This document shows, in pieces, positions 8,831 through 18,600 of a stretch of DNA of 64,000 nt (its first letter is position 1; each line of letters starts with the position of its first letter). The DNA is from an uncultured beta proteobacterium (GTDB lineage: Bacteria > Pseudomonadota > Gammaproteobacteria > Burkholderiales > Burkholderiaceae_C): contig CAIMBE010000163.1 in the NCBI GenBank assembly GCA_903839085.1, forward strand, positions 1 through 64,000, given 5' to 3'. The position numbers and the translations under genes are program-made. The notes under the pieces are model-generated. The model saw only the letters and a program-made list of their open reading frames with translations, did no database searches and was not told the DNA's origin.

Positions 8831-9964
8831 ATGGATCGTTTTGAAATGGGTCGTCGCGCGTTCACGGGTCAACTGGCTGCGTTGGCGGCGTTCGCCGCAA
8901 CCGCAGCATCTACTTCGGGCGGGACGTTGGCTGGTTCGATTGGTACCTTGACACCTCCCGGGACAAACGATGGAATGGTCGTGTCGGCGCGCGGGCGCGG
9001 ACTGGTCTTTGGTTGCGGCATCAACGGGCCGGGCTTGCTCGACCCGGCACTGCTCGCCGCCCACGTGCAAGAGTCGGGGATGTGCGTACCCATTGGACAG
9101 GGTGCCTGGGCGCAAACGCATCCCGGGCCGGCGACGTGGAATTTCGCGGTCCTGGACAGGATGTGGGAGTGGGCTCGGTCCGTCGGCCTGCCGATGCGCG
9201 GCACACACCTCGTCTGGCATTCCAATATGCCGGCATGGTTCGCCTCCAACGTCACTCCAGCGAATGCCACGCAGTCCATGCGCGAACACATCTTTGCACT
9301 GATGGGGCGCTACAAGGGGCAGTTCCATTCCTGGAATCCGGTGAACGAAGCTGTCCTTCCCGCGGATGGGCGCCCGGATGGCCTGCGCCACACCCCTTGG
9401 ATGCAGTTGCTCGGGCCGCAGTACATCGCGCAGGCGTTTACCTTTGCGGCGCAGGCGGATCCCTCGGCGACTCTTGTCTACAACGAGTTTGGCATTGAGG
9501 AGGATTCCCCCGCCGCCGACCGAAAGCGCCATTTCACGTTGCGGCTGCTGCAGAATTTGAAACAGCAGGGCGTGCCGATTCATGCGCTCGGGATGCAGTC
9601 CCACATTGGCTCGAACTCCGTGATCAATGCGACCAGGCTGACGGCCTTCATGAACGCCGTGGCAGCGCTCGGACTCAAGATCTTCATCACGGAACTGGAC
9701 GTGAAAGACCAGGCGCTTGCCTCAGACCTTGCGGTTCGCGACGCCGCTGTGGCGGCGCAGTATCGCTCCTTCCTGACGACGGTTCTGGCGCATCCAGCGG
9801 TGAGTACGGTCATCATCTGGGGACTGAGTGATCGGTGGACGTGGCTGTCGGGGCAGGCGCCGCGCAGTGACGGCCTGCCGGTGCGCGTCCTGCCGCTGGA
9901 CGATCAGTTCCAGCGCAAGCCGGCGTGGACCGCGGTCATGAATGCGCTCAGAAGGCAAACATAA
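8831..9964 (+). CDS. Glycoside hydrolase family 10 endo-1,4-beta-xylanase with probable Tat signal peptide
   Basis: GRRAFTGQLAALAAFAATAA signal; GH10 motifs RGTHLVWHSNMPAWF, SWNPVNEA, FITELDV, IIWGLSDRWTW. Confidence 0.85.
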   Translation: MDRFEMGRRAFTGQLAALAAFAATAASTSGGTLAGSIGTLTPPGTNDGMVVSARGRGLVFGCGINGPGLLDPALLAAHVQESGMCVPIGQGAWAQTHPGPATWNFAVLDRMWEWARSVGLPMRGTHLVWHSNMPAWFASNVTPANATQSMREHIFALMGRYKGQFHSWNPVNEAVLPADGRPDGLRHTPWMQLLGPQYIAQAFTFAAQADPSATLVYNEFGIEEDSPAADRKRHFTLRLLQNLKQQGVPIHALGMQSHIGSNSVINATRLTAFMNAVAALGLKIFITELDVKDQALASDLAVRDAAVAAQYRSFLTTVLAHPAVSTVIIWGLSDRWTWLSGQAPRSDGLPVRVLPLDDQFQRKPAWTAVMNALRRQT

Positions 9965-10240
9965 AGCGATATTGAGAATTCGGCGTGATTGAAAGCAACC
10001 CCAGCTTCAAGGGCATCGATACAGCTTTTCGATGAGTTGTGCCGGTGGATCGACACCCACCTGGAAGAAACAGTCGGCTGGCAGAAGGTCGGCGACGGGT
10101 CGGTTGAATTTGCCCGCACCGTGCTCGCAAACCGGCCAATGCCGGGTCAGTGCCTTTGCAGAGTCGTCTTGCTGCGATCCACGCTGCGGCGATCATGTGG
10201 CCGCCAGGATGGCTGCTGGTTCAATTCGAAACCACGCGGC

Positions 10241-12256
10241 TCATCCCACGGCAGCGAAGTCGGGCGCGCGTCGTTCGCCAAAGGCCGCGATGCCCTCACG
10301 GGCAGCCGCTGTGCAGGCGCTGTCACCAAAAGCCAGGTAGCCGATCTCCAGCGCTGCGGCGAGCGTCGGCGCCTGCGCTGCCTTCTGCACCGCACCCTCG
10401 AGCAAGGCGAGCGTGGTTGGACTCAAGGCCATGCCACTCGCCGCCTTGGCATCCATGGGCTCGAAGGCGGGCAAGGCGACCGGCGCGTCGGCGATGCGAG
10501 CATGCCCCTGCGCCAGTGCCTGCACGCGCGCGACAGCCAAAGTGATCAGCTCGGACGAATCCTTCGCCAAAGCATCCACCACACCGAGCGCCAACGCCTG
10601 TTTCGCCTTGAGCTTGTCGCAGCGGCGCAGCATGCCGTGGAAGGTGCTTGCGGCCTGCGGCCAGCGGCGATAGGGCACCACCATGGCGCCGATGCCAGGC
10701 AGGATGCCCAGGCTCACTTCGGGCAACTGCATCCAGCTTTGCTCGAGAGCCACCAGCGCGTGGCAGCGCATGGCCAACTCAAAGCCGCCGCCCAGGGCCA
10801 TGCCGTTGATCGCGGCGACCACCGGTTTTTGCATCGCGTCCAGATGCACCAGCAAGCGCGAGCAGTCGCGCGAATACTGCGCGGCGGCGCCCTTGTCGCC
10901 GAGCATGGAGGGGAAGCGGCCAATGTCGGCCCCGGCGCAAAACGCCTTTGGCCCGTAGCCGGTGATCACAAACCCGGCGACGGCGGGGTCGTTCTCATAA
11001 CGACGGATCACCGCCAGAATCTCATCGGTCATCTCGTCATGCAAGGCGTTCAAGGCTTCGGGGCGGCGCAGCGTGATGACCTTGACGCCGTCCAGATCGT
11101 CCACCAGCACGTGGCGCTCGAAACGCAGGTAGTCGGCCAGCGGTTTGCGCGGCATCGGCATGCCGGCGCGCTCGTGCGCCAGGCGATCGAGTATGCGCTG
11201 CGCCTGGGCCTCGGGCATCTGGCGCAACAGTGCCAGCGGCCCGCTCTTGAAGCCCAGCGCCGTGCAGCAGCCCAGGTCGAGATCGGCGGCGCTGCCAATG
11301 GCGCGGTCCACAATGTCCACCGTCTGCGACAACAGGATTCCGAGCAGGCGATCGCGAATGGCGCCGGCCGCGGCGGCCGGCACCTCAACCCGTTTTCCGG
11401 GCGCCACGGTGAGCCAGTTCTCGACCGATTTGAAGATCGGCGCGGGCCGGTAGTGATCGCCTTCCTCGTCGGCCTGCAGGGTGTTGGTCTCCGTGATGAT
11501 CGGGTTGCCGCGCGCCAGATTAAGCACAAAGAAAGGCCCGGCATGCACGAACTCGCTGGCCACGCTGTCAATCTCGGCGGCACTCGCCCGCTCGAGCAGC
11601 ATGGCGGCCTCGTTGCACCAGTTGTCAAAGATGCGGTCCAGCATGAAGCAGGGAACGTCCGTGGTGGTCAGTGGCACCTTGCCGGTGTTGCAGAACACCC
11701 AGCGCAACCAGACCACCAGTTCCGGTGCCGCGCCCGACCAGGCGATCACTTCCACCGCCGGGTTGCGCCAGGCCGGCGCGAAGAAGTGCGTGACCGTGGC
11801 GCGCTCCTTGTGCCTGAGCTCGGAAAAGATGCGCTCGGCGGGCAGGGAGCTGGTGTTGGAGGTGATCACGGCGTCGCTGGCAACACGCGCTTCGACCTGC
11901 GCAAAGATGCGCCGCTTGAGGTCCAGATTTTCGGTGGCGGCCTCGATCACCCAGTCGCAGTCCTTGATGGCGTCGTAGTCGGTGCTGCCGTGCACCTGTT
12001 GCGTCACGGCGGCGGCCTGCTGCGGATTCATTTTTCCCTTGGCCACCGCCTTGCGCGCGTACTCGGCGAAGCGCACGAGTGCGGCGTCGATGGCGGCCTG
12101 CGAGATGTCGATGATCGTGAGCTTGAGCTCGGGCAGGGCGCTTTTCAGGTAGTAGCCGATGTCCGGTCCGATCGAGCCCGCGCCGATCACGGCAAGGTGG
12201 CGTGGCATGCTGCGGGCGGGGCGTTGCAGCAGTGGATTGTTCAGGGCTTCTTGCAT
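10241..12256 (-). CDS. Bifunctional 3-hydroxyacyl-CoA dehydrogenase (N-term) / enoyl-CoA hydratase (C-term)
   Basis: HLAVIGAGSIGPDIGYYLKSA Rossmann motif; SNTSSLPAERI; crotonase half KAFCAGADIGRF, MALGGGFELAMRCHALV, LPEVSLGILPG. Confidence 0.88.
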   Translation of the reverse strand: MQEALNNPLLQRPARSMPRHLAVIGAGSIGPDIGYYLKSALPELKLTIIDISQAAIDAALVRFAEYARKAVAKGKMNPQQAAAVTQQVHGSTDYDAIKDCDWVIEAATENLDLKRRIFAQVEARVASDAVITSNTSSLPAERIFSELRHKERATVTHFFAPAWRNPAVEVIAWSGAAPELVVWLRWVFCNTGKVPLTTTDVPCFMLDRIFDNWCNEAAMLLERASAAEIDSVASEFVHAGPFFVLNLARGNPIITETNTLQADEEGDHYRPAPIFKSVENWLTVAPGKRVEVPAAAAGAIRDRLLGILLSQTVDIVDRAIGSAADLDLGCCTALGFKSGPLALLRQMPEAQAQRILDRLAHERAGMPMPRKPLADYLRFERHVLVDDLDGVKVITLRRPEALNALHDEMTDEILAVIRRYENDPAVAGFVITGYGPKAFCAGADIGRFPSMLGDKGAAAQYSRDCSRLLVHLDAMQKPVVAAINGMALGGGFELAMRCHALVALEQSWMQLPEVSLGILPGIGAMVVPYRRWPQAASTFHGMLRRCDKLKAKQALALGVVDALAKDSSELITLAVARVQALAQGHARIADAPVALPAFEPMDAKAASGMALSPTTLALLEGAVQKAAQAPTLAAALEIGYLAFGDSACTAAAREGIAAFGERRAPDFAAVG

Positions 12257-12302
12257 GGGATCTTCTCGGGTTCAGGCGCCAACTTGAACTTGATCGAAGC
12301 AG

Positions 12303-12337
12303 TTGACACCGGCTTGATAAACGCATATCGTATACCG
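12303..12337 (+). promoter_or_regulatory. Putative promoter (TTGACA-N17-TATCGT) overlapped by operator-like GCATATCGTATACCG
   Basis: TTGACA at 12303-12308, TATCGT at 12326-12331; operator-like element 12323-12337 resembles 13333-13347. Confidence 0.45.
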
Positions 12338-12403
12338 AATACAACACACAGTCCAGCAAAAACTCATCATGACATCAAACGCGACAGCGATCAATCCGGA
12401 ACC

Positions 12404-13249
12404 ATGACCATGCATCAACGCCAGCCTGAAATGCCCGATCTGCGCGTCGTTCCGGTGGCCGACCTGCTGCTGCACGAGCAGCACGACGCGCAGCGAAGCG
12501 AGCCATTGCTGCAGCGCCTGCGCGCCGACGGCGTCTTGAAGAACCCGCCCATAGTCGCCGCGATCGACGGCCAGCAGCGTTATGTCGTCCTCGACGGCGC
12601 CAACCGAGTGACCGCGGCGCACTCGCTTGGCATACCGCACATTGCGGTGCAGGTCGTGGATTACGAGGACCCGGAACTGATTCTTGACACCTGGCATCAC
12701 CTTATCAAGGGCTTGAGCTGCGCGCACTTCCAGAGCGTGATCGCCGGGCTCGACGGCGTCAAGATCGAGGCAACCGACCTGATGCAGGCGCGTGCGCAAC
12801 TGGCGCGCCGCGAAATACTGGCGTTTGTCCAGTACCCGCAGGGCCAGGTCTGCAGCCTGCACGCCGAGGGAAATCTGCACCAGCGCACTCAGCGCCTGAA
12901 CGACATTGTGGATCTGTACAAGGTGGATTACCGGATATTTCGCGCCAATACCGATCACCTGCCGTCGCTGCTTCCGTTCTACGACGATGTGGCCGCGCTG
13001 GTGGTTTTTCCGCGCTTTGCACCGGCCGAGATCATCGATCTGGCGCGGGTCGGCGCCTGCCTGCCGGCCGGCATTACGCGCCACCTGATCCCAAGGCGTG
13101 CGCTGCGCATCAACCTGCCCCTGACGCTGCTTGGCGCCGGGGCCACCTTGGCCGAGAAGAACACCTGGCTGGCAGAGTGGGTGAAGCAGAAAGCGGCTTC
13201 GAAGACGGTGCGTTACTACCAGGAGTCGACCTTCCTGTTTGACGAATGA
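12404..13249 (+). CDS. ParB/Srx-fold protein of the SbnI/SerK type, candidate free L-serine kinase and/or regulator
   Basis: N-term VVPVADLLLHEQHD...YVVLDGANRVTAAHSLGIPHIAVQVVDY and C-term CLPAGITRHLIPRRALRINLPLTLL...VRYYQESTFLFDE resemble Staphylococcus SbnI as recalled (VPVDKIDLHE, VIDGVHRYTSL, VPAGVTRFNISGRCLNLQVPLALL, MRCYTEKVYLVE). ATG at 12404 chosen within the over-extended ORF 9989..13249. Confidence 0.8.
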   Translation: MTMHQRQPEMPDLRVVPVADLLLHEQHDAQRSEPLLQRLRADGVLKNPPIVAAIDGQQRYVVLDGANRVTAAHSLGIPHIAVQVVDYEDPELILDTWHHLIKGLSCAHFQSVIAGLDGVKIEATDLMQARAQLARREILAFVQYPQGQVCSLHAEGNLHQRTQRLNDIVDLYKVDYRIFRANTDHLPSLLPFYDDVAALVVFPRFAPAEIIDLARVGACLPAGITRHLIPRRALRINLPLTLLGAGATLAEKNTWLAEWVKQKAASKTVRYYQESTFLFDE

Positions 13250-13332
13250 CGGGCTGGCCCGGCGTCAGCATTCAAACCACAGTGCGAGGGTAAACCTCAG
13301 CAAACTGTGCTTCCAATTTTCAAAAAACGCGT

Positions 13333-13347
13333 GCATACTGTATACGG
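13333..13347 (+). promoter_or_regulatory. Operator-like GCATACTGTATACGG upstream of the TrpB2 gene
   Basis: Same GCATAyyGTATACsG pattern as 12323-12337; overlaps candidate -10 CATACT with TTCCAA 17 bp upstream. Confidence 0.4.
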
Positions 13348-13393
13348 CCACTTGCCATTTCGTGGTTATTAACAAATTTATTCAGGAGCAAAT

Positions 13394-14764
13394 ATGAGCA
13401 TGCAGACAAAGTATTTATTGGAAGAAAACCAGATGCCGCGCTTCTGGTACAACATTCAGGCGGATCTGCCCAAGCCGGCACCCGCCGTCTTGCATCCGGG
13501 CACTCTGCAGCCGGTCGGTCCCGATGATCTGGCGCCCTTGTTCCCGATGGCCTTGATCATGCAGGAAGTGAGCATGGAGCGCGAGATCGAGATTCCTGAG
13601 CCGGTGCGCGACGTTTTTCGCCTCTGGCGCCCGGCGCCGATGTTCCGCGCGCACCGGCTTGAAAAAGCGCTGGGCACCCCGGCCAAGATCTACTACAAAT
13701 ATGAGGGCGTCAGCCCGGCAGGCAGCCACAAACCGAACACGGCGGTGCCGCAGGCCTTCTATAACAAGGAGGCGGGCGTCAAGCGGATAACGACCGAGAC
13801 CGGTGCCGGCCAATGGGGTTCCTCGATGGCCTTTGCCGGCTCCTTGTTCGGCCTGCAGGTGGAAGTGTTCCAGGTTCGGGTCTCCTATGACCAGAAACCC
13901 TACCGGCGCGCACTGATGGAAACCTACGGCGCGCGCTGTGTGGCGTCGCCTTCCAATGAGACGGTCTACGGGCGCGCGGTGCTGGCCGAGAACCCGAATC
14001 ATCCGGGCAGCCTGGGTATCGCGATTTCGGAGGCGGTCGAGTTGGCTGTGCAGCGCGATGACACCAAATACGCGCTCGGCTCGGTGCTCAATCACGTGTT
14101 GTTGCACCAGACCATCATCGGGCAGGAGGCGATGGAGCAGATGCAGATGGCCGATGACTGGCCCGATGTCGTGGTGGGCTGCTGCGGTGGCGGCTCCAAC
14201 TTTGCCGGCATCGCCTTTCCCTTCATGGGCCATGGTTTGCGCGGCGGCAAGAAGTCGCGCTTCGTCGCGGTGGAACCCGCCGCCTGCCCGTCATTGACGC
14301 GCGGCAAGTACGCCTACGACTTTGGCGACACCGGCCGCATGACGCCCCTGACCAAGATGCACACGCTGGGCAGCCAGTTCACGCCGCCGGGCTTTCATGC
14401 GGGCGGCCTGCGCTACCACGGCATGTCGCCGCTGGTTTCGCATTGCAAGGAACTGGGCCTGATTGAAGCCGTGGCCTACAACCAGGTCGAGTGCTTTGAG
14501 GCGGCTGTGCTGTTTGCACGCAACGAGGGCATCGTGCCGGCGCCGGAATCCAGCCACGCCATCCGGGGTGCCGTTGTTGAGGCTCTGCGCTGCAAGCGCG
14601 AAGGCAAGTCCGAGACGATTCTCTTCAATCTGTCGGGCCACGGCCACTTCGACATGATGGCCTACCAGAAGTATTTTGCCGGCGAAATGTCGGACGCGCT
14701 CTACGACGAAGCCGAACTGGCCAAGTCCCTGGCGGGGCTGCCCAACGTGCCGGAAACGGCTTGA
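13394..14764 (+). CDS. trpB2: TrpB2-type tryptophan synthase beta-like PLP enzyme
   Basis: YYKYEGVSPAGSHKPNTAVPQAFYNKEAG (PLP Lys), ITTETGAGQWGSSMAFAGSLFGL, GCCGGGSNFAGIAFPFMG; long TrpB2-like N-terminal region; SD AGGAGC. Confidence 0.9.
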   Translation: MSMQTKYLLEENQMPRFWYNIQADLPKPAPAVLHPGTLQPVGPDDLAPLFPMALIMQEVSMEREIEIPEPVRDVFRLWRPAPMFRAHRLEKALGTPAKIYYKYEGVSPAGSHKPNTAVPQAFYNKEAGVKRITTETGAGQWGSSMAFAGSLFGLQVEVFQVRVSYDQKPYRRALMETYGARCVASPSNETVYGRAVLAENPNHPGSLGIAISEAVELAVQRDDTKYALGSVLNHVLLHQTIIGQEAMEQMQMADDWPDVVVGCCGGGSNFAGIAFPFMGHGLRGGKKSRFVAVEPAACPSLTRGKYAYDFGDTGRMTPLTKMHTLGSQFTPPGFHAGGLRYHGMSPLVSHCKELGLIEAVAYNQVECFEAAVLFARNEGIVPAPESSHAIRGAVVEALRCKREGKSETILFNLSGHGHFDMMAYQKYFAGEMSDALYDEAELAKSLAGLPNVPETA

Positions 14765-14765
14765 G

Positions 14766-15503
14766 TCAGCGGTAGGCGACCGACGGCCTGGTGACTGTCA
14801 GCAGACGGTCCAGGCCGCCGGTATCGATGCTGATATTTGCGTACTCTCGTACCCTGGGCTTGGCCCGGTACGCGACGCTGAGCCCTGCGAGTTTCATCAT
14901 TTCCAGGTCGTTGACGCCATCGCCGACGGCGATCACCTGCTCGTGCGAGCAGCCGATCTGCTGGCAGACCTGGGCCACCCGGTCGCGCTTGGCGTGCTGG
15001 TCGATCACCGCGCCGAGCACCCGGCCAGTCAGCCGCTCATCCTGGATTTCGAGTTCGTTGGAGAACGCAAAGTCCAGTCCCAGCCGAGGTTTTAGCCGGT
15101 CGGTGAAGTAGGTGAAGCCGCCCGAGATCAGCAGGATCTTGAGTCCGTCCCAGCGCGCATAGGCAAGCAGTTGCAATGCGCCCGGATTGAGCCGAAGTCT
15201 GTGCTCATAGACGCGCTGCAGCGCCGAGACGTGGGTGCCAGCCAGAATGGCGAGCCGACGGCGCAGGCTGTCTTCAAAATTGCTGATTTCGCCGCGCATC
15301 GCCGCCTCGGTGATGGCGCGAACCTGGGGGCCCTTGCCCACGACATCGGCAATCTCGTCGATGCATTCGATGTCAACCAGCGTGGAATCCATATCGAAAG
15401 CAATCAGCCGGTAGTCACTGAGCTTCAGGTCAGGCTTGATGCCCTGAATGAACAGACCCGTGCTGTCTTTGAGCGCTTCGCGTGGTCTCGAGGGGGCCGT
15501 CAT
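14766..15503 (-). CDS. serB: Phosphoserine phosphatase SerB
   Basis: LIAFDMDSTLVDIECIDEIADVVG, LLISGGFTYFTDRLK, VIAVGDGVNDLEMMKLAGLSVAYRAKP. Confidence 0.95.
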   Translation of the reverse strand: MTAPSRPREALKDSTGLFIQGIKPDLKLSDYRLIAFDMDSTLVDIECIDEIADVVGKGPQVRAITEAAMRGEISNFEDSLRRRLAILAGTHVSALQRVYEHRLRLNPGALQLLAYARWDGLKILLISGGFTYFTDRLKPRLGLDFAFSNELEIQDERLTGRVLGAVIDQHAKRDRVAQVCQQIGCSHEQVIAVGDGVNDLEMMKLAGLSVAYRAKPRVREYANISIDTGGLDRLLTVTRPSVAYR

Positions 15504-15669
15504 GGGTGTTTGCCTGCGATTTCTTCTTGTAAGAACTCAGTGGTTTCCCATCGACCGAAGAGGAGAACGGGCTGACTTTTCGTTGTGACGTCGGTCAGCA
15601 TTATGTATTCATTTGCGGTCGAGCGGGACCGCCTGGCGCAATGTCCGGAGCTCGCCATGGCTGTGTTTT

Positions 15670-18600
15670 TCACTGGGTTGGTTGTCCCAGGCTGCGCAGC
15701 ACATCGCGCACCATCTGCGCGCGGTCCCTGACCTGCGGCAGCTCGCGCTCGATGCGCAATTTCTCGTTGCCCGCCAGCTTGACATGCCTGTTCTTCTGGA
15801 TCAGCGCGATGATCTTCATCGGGTCGATCGGTGGATTCTTTCGAAAGCTGATGCTGATCACGCCCGGTGCGGCGTCGACTTTGGCAACGCCATAGGGTTC
15901 TGCCATGACACGCAGGCGGTGCACGTCGATCAGTGTCTGCGCCTGGGGCGGCAACCTGCCGAAACGGTCGGCAATCTCTTCGAGCAGGGCATCGATTTGA
16001 TCGGTACTTCTGGCGGTCGCCAGTTTCTTGTAAAAGGACAGGCGCAAGTGGACATCGCCGCAGTAGTCGCTCGGCAACAAGGCCGGGGCGTGCAGGTTGA
16101 TGTCGGTGGTGACGTTCAACGGACTGTGCAGATCGGGCTCGACGCCGGCACGCAGGCAGCGCACCGCCTCGGCCAGCATTTCGTTGTAGAGCTGAAAGCC
16201 GATTTCCATCATGTTGCCGCTCTGGCTTTCGCCCAGAACCTCGCCGGCGCCGCGGATCTCCAGATCGTGCATGGCAAGGTAAAAGCCGCTGCCCAGCTCT
16301 TCCATCTGCTGGATCGCGTCGAGCCGCTGGCTCGCCTGTTTGGTCAAGCCCTCCAGATCGGGCACCATCAGGTAGGCATAGGCCTGGTGATGACTGCGTC
16401 CGACGCGGCCCCGCAACTGGTGCAACTGGGCCAGTCCGAACTTGTCGGAGCGACTGATGACGATCGTATTGGCGGTCGGCACGTCGATGCCGGTCTCGAT
16501 GATCGTGGAGCACAGCAGCAAATTGAAGCGCTGGGCGACAAAGTCGCGCATCACCGACTCCAGCTGGCGCTCGGGCATCTGGCCGTGCGCGACCGCAATG
16601 CGCGCTTCGGGCAGCAGTTCTTCCAGCGCGGCGCGCCGGTTCTGGATGGTCTCGACTTCGTTATGCAGGAAGTAGACCTGACCGCCGCGCTTGAGTTCAC
16701 GCAGCACCGCCTCGCGGATCACGCCATGGCCCTCGGTGCGCACAAAGGTCTTGATCGCCAGGCGGCGCTGCGGCGCGGTCGCGATGACGCTCAGGTCGCG
16801 CAGGCCTTCGAGCGCCATGCCCAGCGTCCGTGGAATCGGCGTCGCCGTCAGCGTCAAGACGTCGACCTCGGCGCGCATGGCCTTCATGGCCTCCTTGTGT
16901 CGAACGCCGAAGCGGTGCTCCTCGTCGATGATGAGCAGGCCAAGGTCATGAAACCGCGTGTTCTGGCTGAGCAGCTTGTGGGTGCCCACCACGATGTCCA
17001 CGGTGCCATCGGCCAGGCCCTTGAGCGCGGCGGTGATTTCCCTGGCGGAGCGGAAACGGCTCATCTCAACCACTTTCACCGGCCACTTGGCAAACCGGTC
17101 GACCAGCGTCTGATAATGCTGCTCGGCCAGCAAAGTGGTAGGCGCCAGCAGCGCGACCTGCTTGCCTCCGGTGATGCCGATGAAGGCGGCGCGCAGGGCC
17201 ACCTCGGTCTTGCCGAAGCCCACGTCGCCGCAGATCAGCCGGTCCATTGGGCGCGGGCTGATCATGTCCTGAATCACCGCATGGATCGCGGCGCTTTGGT
17301 CCGGCGTTTCCTCAAACCCGAAATCGTTGGCAAAAGCCTCGTAATCGGCCGGCGAATAGCGGAATGGGTGACCTTCCCGGGCTGCTCGGCGCGCATAGAT
17401 GTTCAGGAGCTCGGCGGCACTGTCGCGGACCTGCTGAGCGGCTTTGCGCTTGGCTTTGTCCCACTGGCCTGAGCCCAGCCGGTGCAATGGCGCCTCGTCC
17501 GCGCTGACGCCGGTGTAGCGGCTGATGAGCTGCAACTGGCTGACTGGCACGTAGAGGGTGGCCTGGTCGGCGTATTCCAGGTGCAGGAATTCCTGCACCT
17601 CGGGCTCGCCGCTGGCCTGCATATTGCCAAGGTTGAGCGTGATCAGGCCGCGGTAGCGGCCAATGCCGTGAGCTGAGTGAACCACCGGGTCGCCCAGATT
17701 GAGCTCGCTCAGGTCCTTGATCAGGGCCTCGACATCGCTCACCTGTTCCTGTTTCTTGCGTTTGCGGGCCGCCGGGCTGGCCGCGAAAAGTTCCGTTTCA
17801 GTGACGAAATCGATGCCCGCCTCAAGCCAGGCAAAGCCCGTGCTCAGGGACGAGATGCCCAGCCCCAGCGCTTCGTCGCTCCGCTCGAACTCCGCCAGAG
17901 AATCGAATGTGGGAGGCGTCAGTCGGCTGGCGCTCAGAAAGTCCAGCAAACTGGCCTTGCGGCCCTGGCTGTCGGCGAGCAGGAGCACCCGATGCCTGGA
18001 TTGCCGGATATGCTGTTTCAAGCGGAGCAGGGGATCCTCGGCACCCCGCAGCACGGTCAGATCGCCGAGCGCTTCAAACCAGACGTGCTCGGCCCCTGCC
18101 GCAAGCGAAGGGCGAAGCGAGAGTTGCGGATACTCGTTGACCCGGGAATAGAACTGCTCGGCGCTCAGAAAGAGCATCTCCGGGGGCAGGGTAGGGCGCT
18201 GCGCGTCACCTTGCGCCAGACGGTGTCGTTCCCGGGTGTCCAGCCAGAAGCGCGAAAAGGCCGGCTCCACATCACCATGCAGCACCACGGTTGTCTGCGG
18301 GCCCAGATAGTCAAAAACGGTTGCCGTCTGGTCAAAGAACAGGGGCAGGTAATACTCGATGCCCGCGCTGGCAACGCCATTGCCGATGTCCTTGTAGATT
18401 CGACTGCGGGTCGGATCGCCTTCGAGCAGTTCGCGCCAGCGTTTGCGAAAGCCGGCGCGCGCCGCCTCATCCATCGGAAATTCCCGCCCCGGCAGCAGCC
18501 GGACTTCGGGTACCGGGTACAGGCTGCGCTGGCTGTCCGGATCAAAAGTGCGGATGCTGTCGATCTCGTCGTCGAACAAATCGACGCGGTAGGGCACGCT

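Noticed and set aside
8447-9604. N-terminal extension of ORF 4883..9604
   Set aside because: Covers the intergenic region and the xylanase antisense; IorA starts at MNAADQ (8446).
9989-12403. Upstream part of the 1086-aa ORF 9989..13249
   Set aside because: Antisense to HAD-ECH; only 12404-13249 has protein-like sequence.
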